Positions 1 through 11,040 of a stretch of 38,528 bases of DNA are shown here, piece after piece (positions within the stretch are counted from its first letter, which is position 1; every line of letters begins with the position of its first letter). Below the pieces are notes generated by a model. The model saw only the letters and a list, made by a program, of their open reading frames with translations. It searched no databases and was not told the origin of the DNA. The stretch covers positions 1 through 38,528 of the forward strand of contig JANYHJ010000209.1 in the NCBI GenBank assembly GCA_025359135.1. Reading direction: 5' to 3'. Origin of the DNA: Gemmatimonadota bacterium. GTDB taxonomy: Bacteria; Gemmatimonadota; Gemmatimonadetes; Gemmatimonadales; Gemmatimonadaceae. The position numbers and the translations under genes were made by a program.

Positions 1-1
1 A

Positions 2-430
2 GCGGACCTCGCGGCGCGCGGCATCCGCGTCGAACTGCGCGCGATGGAGATGGGCGCCTTTCTCGCCGAGGCGCGTCGCTCGGACAAGCGCTTCGACCTC
101 CTGCTCACGGGCATTCCCGGCGACCTCGCGCTCAGCCACCTCTCGGCGATGTTCGATGGCCGCGAAACCGGTGGCCCGCTTGACTACGCGGGCTTCCATC
201 AACCCGAACTGAGCGCCGCCTTCGCGCACGTGCGCGGGGCCGCGAGCGGCCCCGCGCAGGCCGCGGCGTGGCGTGACGTACTCGCACGCCTGGCGCGCGA
301 CGAACCGGTGGCGTGGCTCGTGCACGCGCGCGGTGTCCAGGGACTGGCGCGACGCGTCGGCGGCGTCACCATGGACCTTCGCGGGGAGCTGCCCACCGTG
401 GCAGCATGGACGCGGGGGGCCGCGCCGTGA
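2..430 (+). CDS. ABC transporter substrate-binding protein, peptide/nickel type (SBP_bac_5), C-terminal fragment
   Basis: The reading frame is open from the left edge (first full codon at 2), so the start and most of the protein lie outside the window; about 142 codons remain, ending in TGA. The visible part looks like the last lobe of a family 5 extracellular solute-binding protein: a segment reading GIRVELRAMEMGAF, then FDLLLTGIPGD, a 'DEPVAWLVHARGV' stretch, and an ending close to the 'MDLRGELPTVAAW' tail common in DppA/OppA-like proteins. Such proteins capture peptides, opines or oligosaccharides in the periplasm for an ABC importer. The next gene overlaps its stop by 4 bases, so this binding protein probably delivers the substrate handled by the lyase and hydrolases that follow. 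The family call is fairly safe; the ligand is unknown. Confidence 0.72.
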   Translation, partial: ADLAARGIRVELRAMEMGAFLAEARRSDKRFDLLLTGIPGDLALSHLSAMFDGRETGGPLDYAGFHQPELSAAFAHVRGAASGPAQAAAWRDVLARLARDEPVAWLVHARGVQGLARRVGGVTMDLRGELPTVAAWTRGAAP

Positions 431-3219
431 TCCTCTTCCGCGATCTCGCCGCACTCGAAGCACGACGCGCCCTCGTGCGCGGCCCACTCGCGCCGTTGGC
501 CGACAGCCTCGCGGCGGAGCTCGCACCGTGGCATCAGCGGCCGCCCGCGATCGACGTGCGCAAGGCGCGCCTCACAAGGCAGGGCGGACGCTGCGCGGCC
601 GACCAGACCGTGCTCACCTTCGATCCAGCCTCGCCGCATCGTCACCGCTGTCCGCGCTGCGGTCGCTGGTGGACGGGTGACGACCACGACGGCTACTGGG
701 TCTACGGCTACCACCTCTGGTGGGCCGAGCGTGCCACGCACGCGGCGCTCCTCTTCGCGCTGCGCGGGAACGCCGCGCATCAGGCACTCGCTGCGCACAT
801 GCTGCGTGCGGCAACCGCGCAGTACGCCGGGTGGCCGAATCGCGACAACGTGCTCGGGCCGTCGCGTCCCTTCTTCTCCACCTACCTGGAGAGCCTCTGG
901 CTGCTGCAGCTTGCCGAAGCGCTGGCTCTGCTCGAGCTGGTGGATGGCGCAGATGCTGCCCTCAGGTCGGCGGTGCGCACCGGGCTGCTCGCCCCGAGCC
1001 GGGCCCTCATTGCCAGCTATCCGGAGGGCGACTCCAACCGGCAGGCGTGGAATTCCAGCGCGATCGCGGCGGCGTCGCTGCTGCTTGGCGACCGCGCGGC
1101 GGCAGAGCGTGCCATCGCGGGACCCGACGGCATCGCGGGACTGCTCGAGCGCGGGCTCCTCAGTGACGGATCGTGGTACGAAGGCGAGAACTACCACCAG
1201 TTCGCCTGGCGTGGCCTCTGGTTCGGTGTCCAGATCGCGGAGCATGCCGGAATCGCGCTCGATCACGAACTTGTCGAGCGGTTCGAACGCGGTGCGCGCG
1301 TGCTCGTGCGCACGCTCATGCCCGACCTCACGGTGCCGTCCCGGCGCGATGCGCCGCATCGCGTCTCGCTCCGCCAATGGCGCTACGCCGAACTGCTCGA
1401 GCTGGCGCTCGCGCGCACGCCCGACGACGCGCTGCTGCGCGGGGCGCTCCAGCGCCTCTACGCGCGTGATCTCATCCACGGCGACACGGGACGCTTCCGT
1501 TCGACTGGCGAGGCCGAGCGCAACGAACCCGCGACGCGCCTCACCCGAGCGGACCTCTCGTGGAAGGGGCTTGGCTGCGCCTTGCCGGAATTGCCGGTCG
1601 GTCCGCCAACCCCGGCCGAGTCGGTCCTCCTCCCCGCGCAGGGCCTCGCCATCATCCGGCGACAGCGCGGCATGGCATTCGTCGCCCTCGACTACGGCAA
1701 TCCCGGCGGTGGACACGGTCATCCCGATCGGCTCAACGTTCTCCTCGCGCACGGCACCACCCGCTGGCTCGATGACATGGGTGCGGGTTCGTACACGTCG
1801 GCGGACCTCTTCTGGTACCGCAGCTCGCTCGCGCACAACGCACCGCTGGTCGACGGGCGCACGCAGCGGAGCGTCAGCGGCGAGCTGCTCGCGTGGGACG
1901 AGCGTGGTGACGCGGGCTGGGTGAGCGCGCAGGCGGGGGAGCTGGCGCCGGGGGTCACGATGCGCCGCAGTGTGATCGTCATGGACGGCTACCTCGTCGA
2001 CGAACTGCAGTGGAGCGCTGAGGATCCGGTGGCGGTCGACCTGCCGCTCCACGCCGACGGCACCTTCAGTCCCGCGTTGCCCTGGCAGACCACCGATCTC
2101 GCGCTGCCCTCCGACGCGGACGCGGGCTTCGACTTCCTGCATCACGTCGAGGCCGCCGCATGGCCGATCGGCGGATCACCCGTGCTCCACGCCGCGCGCG
2201 GAACGGCGCGCGCCACCGTGCGCCTCCTCCTGCCCGAGGGCGCGATGCTCTGGCGTGCCGACGCGCCCGGCGCATCCGGCGAAGGCACGCGTCGCTTTCA
2301 CGTCGTGCGTGCGCATGCCCGTGAAGGCGCGATCGTCGCGGTCTGGGACTGGAGCGGCGACGTCGTCCGCGATGTCGCACGTGATGGATCGCGACTCGTC
2401 GTGCACCTCGGCGGCACGGACCTGCACGCGCATGCACGCAGCGCCGAGGGGTGGCAAGTCGAGATGCGAACCGGCTCGGCGCGCTCGACGCTCGAGCTTC
2501 GCGGGCGTGCTGACCTGCATCGGCCCGAGCGAAACGAGGGAGCCGCGGTTGATGCCGGGAGTGGTCCCGAGAGCAATGAGCCTTCATCCCTGGCGGTCGA
2601 TGGTCCTCCAGGGCGAAGCAACAGACCTGCCGCTGCCATGGCCCTCGACGGAACGCCACGCCACCTCGCCCTCGCCGCGCCCGACTGGCGCTACACCGAG
2701 GACGACTGGACCACCGCCGGTTCGCCCACGGCGGACATCGCCCTCTCAACGGACCACGATGCCCTCCAGATCGTCGTCACCGTCACGAAGGACACGCCCA
2801 CCTTCGCACCGCAGCGCAGCGACAATCCGCTCGACAACGAGCATCCCGACATCAACTCCGACGGCCTCCAACTTCACCTTCACTCCGCGTTGCTCGGCGA
2901 AGCCCGCTGGATCGTGGTGCCAGATGGAGCGCACGGCGCGCGCATCACGGCCCGCACGCCTGCAGCGCAGCACCTCACCCTGCGCGCCGTCAGCGTGGCA
3001 GTCACACCTACCGGCTGGACCGCCACGCTGTCGCTCGCGCTCGATCCCGACACGCGGGCACGCTTCCACCTCGCGGTGCTCGTCAACGAGATTGCACCGG
3101 ATCGCGAGCGGCGGCGTGGCCAGCTCGTGATGGGCGGCGCGCGCGACCGGCGCGCCTACCTGGTCGGTGATCGCCACGACCTCTCGACCGCTCCCGTTTT
3201 CCGCTTCACAGATGCCTGA
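427..3219 (+). CDS. Heparinase II/III-family polysaccharide lyase with C-terminal CBM9-like domain
   Basis: A protein of about 930 residues. The start chosen is GTG at 427, which overlaps the upstream TGA as GTGA, the coupling style used through this operon; an in-frame ATG at 406 is the alternative. Residues about 30-380 form a helical toroid with a CPRC pair near residue 75 and a YEGENYHQF segment carrying Y256/H257. A beta-rich part follows with GGGHGHPDRLNVLL (H430/H432), the signature of the heparinase II/III fold; the Tyr and His residues are the expected eliminase catalysts. A Pro/Ser/Glu-rich linker (about 700-750) leads to a domain with 'DNEHPDINSDGLQLHLH', typical of CBM9/DOMON-like carbohydrate-binding modules. 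No signal peptide is visible, which suggests intracellular action on imported oligosaccharides. The true substrate (uronate-containing glycan or other) cannot be read from sequence. Confidence 0.85.
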   Translation: MILFRDLAALEARRALVRGPLAPLADSLAAELAPWHQRPPAIDVRKARLTRQGGRCAADQTVLTFDPASPHRHRCPRCGRWWTGDDHDGYWVYGYHLWWAERATHAALLFALRGNAAHQALAAHMLRAATAQYAGWPNRDNVLGPSRPFFSTYLESLWLLQLAEALALLELVDGADAALRSAVRTGLLAPSRALIASYPEGDSNRQAWNSSAIAAASLLLGDRAAAERAIAGPDGIAGLLERGLLSDGSWYEGENYHQFAWRGLWFGVQIAEHAGIALDHELVERFERGARVLVRTLMPDLTVPSRRDAPHRVSLRQWRYAELLELALARTPDDALLRGALQRLYARDLIHGDTGRFRSTGEAERNEPATRLTRADLSWKGLGCALPELPVGPPTPAESVLLPAQGLAIIRRQRGMAFVALDYGNPGGGHGHPDRLNVLLAHGTTRWLDDMGAGSYTSADLFWYRSSLAHNAPLVDGRTQRSVSGELLAWDERGDAGWVSAQAGELAPGVTMRRSVIVMDGYLVDELQWSAEDPVAVDLPLHADGTFSPALPWQTTDLALPSDADAGFDFLHHVEAAAWPIGGSPVLHAARGTARATVRLLLPEGAMLWRADAPGASGEGTRRFHVVRAHAREGAIVAVWDWSGDVVRDVARDGSRLVVHLGGTDLHAHARSAEGWQVEMRTGSARSTLELRGRADLHRPERNEGAAVDAGSGPESNEPSSLAVDGPPGRSNRPAAAMALDGTPRHLALAAPDWRYTEDDWTTAGSPTADIALSTDHDALQIVVTVTKDTPTFAPQRSDNPLDNEHPDINSDGLQLHLHSALLGEARWIVVPDGAHGARITARTPAAQHLTLRAVSVAVTPTGWTATLSLALDPDTRARFHLAVLVNEIAPDRERRRGQLVMGGARDRRAYLVGDRHDLSTAPVFRFTDA

Positions 3220-4021
3220 CCCGCTGCTCGACCGCGTGCGCGTGGTGCTGCTCGAACCCCTGGACCCGGTGAACATCGGTGCCACGGTGCGCGTGATGAA
3301 GAACATGGGGTTCGGCGACCTGCGCCTCGTGCGACCGGTCGCCTACGACCCGTGGCGCATCGAGGGCATCGCCCATGGCACGCGCGACATCGTCGAGCGC
3401 ATCCGCCATCACGACACGCTCGAGGACGCCCTCGCTGACTGCGTGCGCGTCGCCGCATTCGCGGGCAAGCGGCGCGCCGCCAAGTGGATCGTCCAAGCAC
3501 CACGCGAGGCCGCACCGGACCTCCTGGCACACGCGGAGCATGGCCCGGTCGCCATTCTCTTTGGTCGCGAGGACTGGGGACTGCCGAAGGAAGCGCTCGA
3601 TCAGGCGCACATCACCGTGCACATCCCCACCACCGAACACGCCTCGCTCAACCTCGCGCAAGCGGTCATGGTGGCGCTCTACGAGCTGCACCTCGCCGCG
3701 GGTGACGCCACGCGTACGCTCGCGCCACCGCGCAAGGACGCGCCGCCTGCGACCAACGAGCAGTTCGCGCAGCTCTATGCCGACGCCGAACGCGCGCTCG
3801 AGACGATCAACTTCTTCAAGACGCGCCATCCCGGCCACGTCATGCGCACGGTCCGCTCGCTCACATACCGCAGCAATCCGGACTCGCGCGAGGTCCAGCT
3901 GCTGCGCGCCATGAGCATCGAAGTGCTGCGCGCCTTCGAGCGTGCCACGATGCTCGCAAGGCGTGCGGGTGCCGAGGAGGCGCGCCGCGAACAGACGGGC
4001 GAGCCGACCGCGCCCGCGTGA
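3212..4021 (+). CDS. trmJ: TrmH/SPOUT-family RNA 2'-O-methyltransferase, TrmJ-like
   Basis: A protein of 269 residues starting at ATG 3212, inside the last codons of the lyase gene (8-base overlap). The three SpoU/TrmH motifs are present: NIGATVR at 21-27, LFGREDWGL at 116-124, and IPTTEHASLNLAQAV at 138-152. Together they form the trefoil knot that binds S-adenosylmethionine. The C-terminal part with 'RTVRSLTYRSNPDSREVQLLRAM' resembles the tail of TrmJ, which 2'-O-methylates position 32 of the tRNA anticodon loop. The enzyme is cytoplasmic. Its neighbours are sugar- and amine-type catabolic genes, so it is functionally out of place; it is probably a housekeeping gene caught in the coupled transcript. 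The methyltransferase call is firm, the exact target position is inference. Confidence 0.88.
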   Translation: MPDPLLDRVRVVLLEPLDPVNIGATVRVMKNMGFGDLRLVRPVAYDPWRIEGIAHGTRDIVERIRHHDTLEDALADCVRVAAFAGKRRAAKWIVQAPREAAPDLLAHAEHGPVAILFGREDWGLPKEALDQAHITVHIPTTEHASLNLAQAVMVALYELHLAAGDATRTLAPPRKDAPPATNEQFAQLYADAERALETINFFKTRHPGHVMRTVRSLTYRSNPDSREVQLLRAMSIEVLRAFERATMLARRAGAEEARREQTGEPTAPA

Positions 4022-5199
4022 GTGACGACGCCGCCGCGCGTGCGGCACGCCTCATCCCGGGCGGCGCGAGCACCGGGAGCAAGCGTCCGTCCGCGCTCTG
4101 GGGCGATGACGCCACGGATCTGCCCACGCACTTCGTGCGCGCACACGGCTGCCGCGTCACCCTCGCCGACGGACGCGAGCTGATCGACCTCACCATGGCG
4201 CTAGGCAGCGTGGCCTTGGGCTACGCGCACCCCGAGGTCACCGAACGCATGACGGAGGCGCTGCGCAACGGGCCCGTGAGCGCGCTCGTGCACCCGCTCG
4301 AGGGACTCCTCGCAGAGCGACTGTGCGATGTCATCCCCTGCGCCGAGCAGGTGCGCTTTCTCAAGACCGGCGCCGAAGGCGTGGCCGCCGCGCTGCGCAT
4401 TGCGCGCACCGCCACTGGCCGCTCGCACGTCGTGGCCAGTGGGTACTTCGGTTGGCTCGACTGGTCGAGCGATGCAGGGGGAGTGCCGTCGGGCGCGCGC
4501 GCCGACGTGACGCGCACGCCGCCCAATGACGTGGCCGCACTCGAGCGCGCAGCCAGCGAACACGCGCACGATCTCGCCGCCATCGTGATCGAGCCCGTCG
4601 TCGACCACGCGCCCGATCCACCCTGGCTCGCGCGTGCCCGTGCCCTCACCACGCAACTCGGCGCCGTGCTCATCTTCGACGAGATCAAGACCGGCGTGCG
4701 GACGCATCTGGGTGGCTATCAGGTGGTGGCGGGAGTCACGCCCGACGTCGCCGTGTTCGGCAAGGCACTGTCAAACGGCGCGTCACTCGCTGCCGTCGTC
4801 GGTAGGCGTTCCGTCATGGAGGCCGCGTCGCGCACCTGGATTTCGAGCACGCTCGCCGGTGAGGCGAGCGCGCTGGCCGCAGCCTGCGCTGTGCTCGACG
4901 TCGCCGAGCGCGAACGGCTTCCCGAGCGACTCGCGCACGCTGGCCTTCGGCTCGCGAACGCTGCCCGCGAGGCCCTCGCCAAGGTCGAAGGGGCCACGGT
5001 GCAGGGCATCGCCCCCATGTTCGCGATCCACTTCGCGCTCGAGGCCCAACAGCGCGCGTGGCTGGCCGCGCTCGTGCGCCACGGTGTCATCGCCAAGCGT
5101 GGCGCCTACAACTTCACCGCGTTGGCCCACGATGACGCGACCTGCGCCCAGGTCGAGCGTGCATTTCACGCGGCGGCGGCCGAGATTCCGCGATCATGA
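4018..5199 (+). CDS. Class III aminotransferase, glutamate-1-semialdehyde 2,1-aminomutase-like
   Basis: A protein of 393 residues with a GTG start overlapping the methyltransferase stop by 4 bases. It is a PLP fold-type I enzyme: KTGAEGVAAALRIAR (about 116-130) corresponds to the cofactor phosphate loop, IFDEIKTG (219-226) carries D221 for the pyridine nitrogen, and FGKALSNG (247-254) gives K249 as the Schiff-base lysine. The family includes HemL and many omega-aminotransferases. The usual G-Y-H-G motif reads SGYFGWLDW here, so the histidine is replaced by phenylalanine. Because the gene is coupled to a lyase and amidohydrolases rather than haem genes, a role in moving an amino group on a sugar-derived or amino-acid-derived substrate is more likely than tetrapyrrole synthesis. 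Fold and cofactor are certain; substrate is not. Confidence 0.82.
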   Translation: MSDDAAARAARLIPGGASTGSKRPSALWGDDATDLPTHFVRAHGCRVTLADGRELIDLTMALGSVALGYAHPEVTERMTEALRNGPVSALVHPLEGLLAERLCDVIPCAEQVRFLKTGAEGVAAALRIARTATGRSHVVASGYFGWLDWSSDAGGVPSGARADVTRTPPNDVAALERAASEHAHDLAAIVIEPVVDHAPDPPWLARARALTTQLGAVLIFDEIKTGVRTHLGGYQVVAGVTPDVAVFGKALSNGASLAAVVGRRSVMEAASRTWISSTLAGEASALAAACAVLDVAERERLPERLAHAGLRLANAAREALAKVEGATVQGIAPMFAIHFALEAQQRAWLAALVRHGVIAKRGAYNFTALAHDDATCAQVERAFHAAAAEIPRS

Positions 5200-6044
5200 G
5201 CGAACCGCTCGCGGGCACCGAGCCCCTCATCGACGTGCATGCCCACTTTCATTGGGCGGGCACCGCACGCGCCGACGGTGGGCGCGTCAACGCACGGCGT
5301 CTCGAGGCCGGCGATCGGATCGGCATCCGCTGTCACGTCGCCTCGATTCTTGGCACGTGGGGCCACCGCTCGCCCACCTACTTCAGTTCGCCTGCGGACG
5401 TGCGCGCGGGGAATGACGCGATGTACGCGCTCGCTCACGCGCACCCGGATCGCGTCCGCGCCTGGGTCCACGTCAACCCGAACGAACAAGCGGCCGCGCT
5501 GCGCGAGATCCAACGTGGCATCGCTGCCGGAGCGATCGGCATCAAGATCGCGGCGGCGCGGCGCGCCGACGACCCGCTGCTTGATCCCATCGCGGAGTTT
5601 GCCGCGGAGAATCACCTGCCGATTCTCCATCACCTCTGGCAGCACCGCACGCGTCACTGGCCCGGACAGGATATCTCCGATGGCGCCGACTATGCGCGCC
5701 TCGCCGCGCGCCATCCTCGCACGACCTTCGTGGCCGCGCACATCGGTGGCGGCGGCGACTGGCAGCACTCACTGCCGGCCGTTGCCGAGACGCCGAACAT
5801 CGTCTTCGACCTGAGCGGCTCGGGCATCGATCGCGGCATGCTCGAACGCTGCCTGCAGTGGCTCGGACCCTCACGCCTCCTCTGGGCAGCAGACCTCACG
5901 CTTGATACCGGACTCACCAAGTTGCGTGCGCTCGAACACCTGGGACTCGCGCGCGATGACCTCGCGCTGATTCGCTGGCGAAACGCCGTGCGCATCTTTC
6001 CACCGGGCGCGTTTCCCGTGCTCGGTCCCGAGGAGGCGCGATGA
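5196..6044 (+). CDS. Amidohydrolase-family (TIM-barrel) metal-dependent hydrolase
   Basis: A protein of 282 residues starting at ATG 5196 with an ATGA overlap. It keeps the metal-binding set of the amidohydrolase_2 fold: D13-V-H15-A-H17 on strand 1, HH at 145-146, H182 in 'FVAAHIGGGG', and D233 in 'LLWAADLTLD'. This is the pattern of mononuclear enzymes such as ACMSD-like decarboxylases, lactonases and uronate-type hydrolases, which act on C-N, C-O or C-C bonds of small acids. K117 lies in 'GIKI'. No signal peptide is present, so it is cytoplasmic. It is followed directly by a related but ligand-less protein, and the two may act as a pair. The hydrolase fold is firm; the reaction is unknown. 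Confidence 0.82.
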   Translation: MSEPLAGTEPLIDVHAHFHWAGTARADGGRVNARRLEAGDRIGIRCHVASILGTWGHRSPTYFSSPADVRAGNDAMYALAHAHPDRVRAWVHVNPNEQAAALREIQRGIAAGAIGIKIAAARRADDPLLDPIAEFAAENHLPILHHLWQHRTRHWPGQDISDGADYARLAARHPRTTFVAAHIGGGGDWQHSLPAVAETPNIVFDLSGSGIDRGMLERCLQWLGPSRLLWAADLTLDTGLTKLRALEHLGLARDDLALIRWRNAVRIFPPGAFPVLGPEEAR

Positions 6045-6841
6045 CGCGCGTTGACGTGCATGCCTGGATCGGCGGCTACCCCTGGCGGCATCTCCCGTCG
6101 CACGATGCGCAGTCACTGCGCGACGCCATCGAGCGGGAAGCGATCGCGGGCGCCTGGGTCGGGCACCTGCCGAGTGCCTGGTGGCGCGACCCCGCGCCCG
6201 GCAATCGCGAACTCGCAAGCGCACTGGCCCCGCATGCGGGCGTGCTGAAGCCGGCGCCGTGCATTCGTCCCGACTGGCCCCGCTGGCGCGACGAACTCGC
6301 GTTCGCGCTCGATCACGGCGCACCCGCCGTGCGCGCCTACCCCACCCTCGCCGGCCTCGGCCCCGACCACGCCGCCTGGCTCGAGCTCGGTCACGCTGTG
6401 GCTGAAGCGGGCATGGTGCTCGTGCTCACGCAGCGCTTCGAGGACATGCGCCAGCGGCACGCGCTCGATGTCGCCGGCGACCTCACCGCAGCGCACGTGC
6501 GCGCGCTCGCGCGTGGCACGCGTGCGCACGTCGTGGTTGGCGCAGCCAATCGCACGATGATCGAGGAGACGCACTTCGGACTCACGGCGGCGGAGCAGGA
6601 GCGAGTCTGGTACGACATGAGCTGGCTCTGGGGGCCACCCGACGATGAGCTCGCCGTGCTGCTCACGACCATCGGCGCCAACCGTTTCGTCGAGGGAAGC
6701 GGGTGGCCGCTTCGCCTGCCTGAGCAGCTGCGAGCGGCGCGGGAACTCCTCCCGACGGCGCCTGAGCGCGCCGAATTCGTCGCGGCCGGGACGCTCGTTC
6801 GGCTCGCGCAGAAAACGTCGTCAATAGCGCCGCCGTTGTAA
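6041..6841 (+). CDS. Amidohydrolase-fold protein lacking the metal ligands (probable pseudoenzyme)
   Basis: A protein of 266 residues, ATGA-coupled to the preceding hydrolase. The start 'TRVDVHAWIGG' matches strand 1 of the amidohydrolase fold, but the HxH pair is reduced to HxW (H7, W9). The positions matching the later His and Asp ligands of its neighbour read 'LVLTQRFEDM', 'HVVVGAANRTM' and 'FVEGSGWPLR', so three further ligands are gone. The overall order of strands and the closing 'RLPEQLRAARELLP' helix still resemble the family. It may be a non-catalytic partner or substrate-binding subunit of the active hydrolase, or a divergent enzyme with other chemistry. It is the last gene of the run; about 200 bases separate it from the next operon. 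The fold call rests on residual similarity by eye. Confidence 0.62.
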   Translation: MTRVDVHAWIGGYPWRHLPSHDAQSLRDAIEREAIAGAWVGHLPSAWWRDPAPGNRELASALAPHAGVLKPAPCIRPDWPRWRDELAFALDHGAPAVRAYPTLAGLGPDHAAWLELGHAVAEAGMVLVLTQRFEDMRQRHALDVAGDLTAAHVRALARGTRAHVVVGAANRTMIEETHFGLTAAEQERVWYDMSWLWGPPDDELAVLLTTIGANRFVEGSGWPLRLPEQLRAARELLPTAPERAEFVAAGTLVRLAQKTSSIAPPL

Positions 6842-6898
6842 CCGCGCAAAAGAACGCACGGGCTTGAGGTAAGTCGCGTCGTGGCTTGGAGGTGCGCC

Positions 6899-6927
6899 TT
6901 GCTTCCTGACACGCATGCCCACAATTT
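6899..6927 (+). promoter_or_regulatory. Possible promoter for the act operon (weak)
   Basis: The 196-base gap before actA is the most likely site for the operon promoter. TTGCTT (6899-6904) and CAATTT (6922-6927) are 17 bases apart, and the second lies in the only A/T-rich patch of the gap. The -10 match is poor, so this is a candidate only. No operator or terminator was recognised in the gap. Confidence 0.22.
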
Positions 6928-7037
6928 TGGTGCCTTGTGCGGGACCGCGGAGAAACACTTCGCGCGATGCAAGCTCGATTCACGTTCAACGACATGTGCG
7001 GCGCCCGCGTGGTGCCAGCACATCTCACCCCTGATCC

Positions 7038-7814
7038 ATGACGCCAAGCTGGAGGAAGTGGGCGGTCGTACCCGGCCTGATGGCCGCTGTCGTCGTCGCC
7101 ACTGCCCTGACTGCCTCGCGTGCGCACGCCCAGACGAGCGCCCCGGCCGCAGCCGACACGACGACCAAGGTCAATGCGCCGCGCGGCCCTTGGGGCTACA
7201 GCGGCGCGTCGTCTGTGCAGGGGTATTCGCCGGTGCAGCCGATCAAGTTCCCGCATCCGGTGCACGTCCAGCAGGCCAAGATGAATTGCCAGTACTGTCA
7301 CTTCTCGGCCAACAAGTCACCCGATCCCGGCTTGCCCGCGGTCGGCACCTGCATGGGCTGTCACCAGATCGTGAAGACGACGAGCCCCGAAATCCAGAAG
7401 CTCACCAAGTACTGGACCGACAAGAAGCCGGTGCCGTGGGTGCGCATTCATCGCGTTCCGAAGTACGTGCACTTCCCGCACATGCGTCACGTCAACGCGG
7501 GCGTCACCTGCCAGAATTGCCACGGCCAGGTGCAGAAGATGCCGCAGGTCTTCCAGTACGCGTCGCTCAACATGGGCTGGTGCGTGAGCTGCCATGTGAA
7601 TGGCTACGACCCGGCCAAGGGACAGGAAGCCTCGGGCTACACCAAGTCGGGCAACAGCTGGGTGCTCGCGAGCACGTCGCTCTCGTCGCAGCCTGCGGGC
7701 GGACTGCTCGTCGCCGACGCGAAGGCGCAGGCCGCCTCGCCGGCCTCCGCGCCCCTCGCGGCGCCCATCGGCCTGAAGAAGGCGCGGTACGATTGCGCCA
7801 GCTGTCACTACTGA
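7038..7814 (+). CDS. actA: Alternative complex III subunit ActA, pentahaem cytochrome c
   Basis: A protein of 258 residues. A Sec signal or membrane anchor (about residues 8-31, ending in 'SRAHAQ') is followed by five c-type haem motifs: CQYCH (84-88), CMGCH (105-109), CQNCH (158-162), CVSCH (182-186) and CASCH (253-257, at the very C-terminus). Five CxxCH sites and this gene order are characteristic of ActA, the multihaem periplasmic subunit of alternative complex III, which passes electrons from menaquinol oxidation to a soluble or oxidase-bound acceptor. A spacer of about 80 residues between haems 4 and 5 is Ala/Ser-rich and low in complexity. It is the first gene of the act operon; 76 bases with inverted repeats separate it from actB. 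Confidence 0.93.
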   Translation: MTPSWRKWAVVPGLMAAVVVATALTASRAHAQTSAPAAADTTTKVNAPRGPWGYSGASSVQGYSPVQPIKFPHPVHVQQAKMNCQYCHFSANKSPDPGLPAVGTCMGCHQIVKTTSPEIQKLTKYWTDKKPVPWVRIHRVPKYVHFPHMRHVNAGVTCQNCHGQVQKMPQVFQYASLNMGWCVSCHVNGYDPAKGQEASGYTKSGNSWVLASTSLSSQPAGGLLVADAKAQAASPASAPLAAPIGLKKARYDCASCHY

Positions 7815-7855
7815 TGCCCCGCCTGATCACCGACCGTCCGATCTTCGCCCCCGGA

Positions 7856-7889
7856 CAGTCGCCTGCATGCCGAGTCGAGGAAGCGACTG
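7856..7889 (+). promoter_or_regulatory. Inverted repeats around the actB ribosome-binding site
   Basis: CAGTCGC (7856-7862) is complementary to GCGACTG (7883-7889), and the right arm ends one base before the actB ATG. A second, mutually exclusive pairing is AGTCG (7873-7877) with CGACT (7884-7888), which leaves AGGAAG in a 6-base loop. The Shine-Dalgarno-like GAGGAAG therefore sits in the loop of either hairpin. It could tune actB translation relative to actA. Pairing is read directly; function is inference. Confidence 0.35.
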
Positions 7890-7890
7890 C

Positions 7891-11037
<3,147 letters not shown>

Positions 11038-11040
11038 CCC

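Noticed and set aside
199-2145. Long open frame on the - strand opposite the heparinase gene
   Set aside because: Its translation is Arg/Ala/Glu-rich without domain motifs, and the + strand frame has clear lyase signatures. High GC removes stop codons from antisense frames.
4018-5199. Assignment of the class III aminotransferase as HemL of haem synthesis
   Set aside because: The active-site motif differs (GYFG for GYHG) and the neighbours are catabolic. HemL is a family resemblance only.
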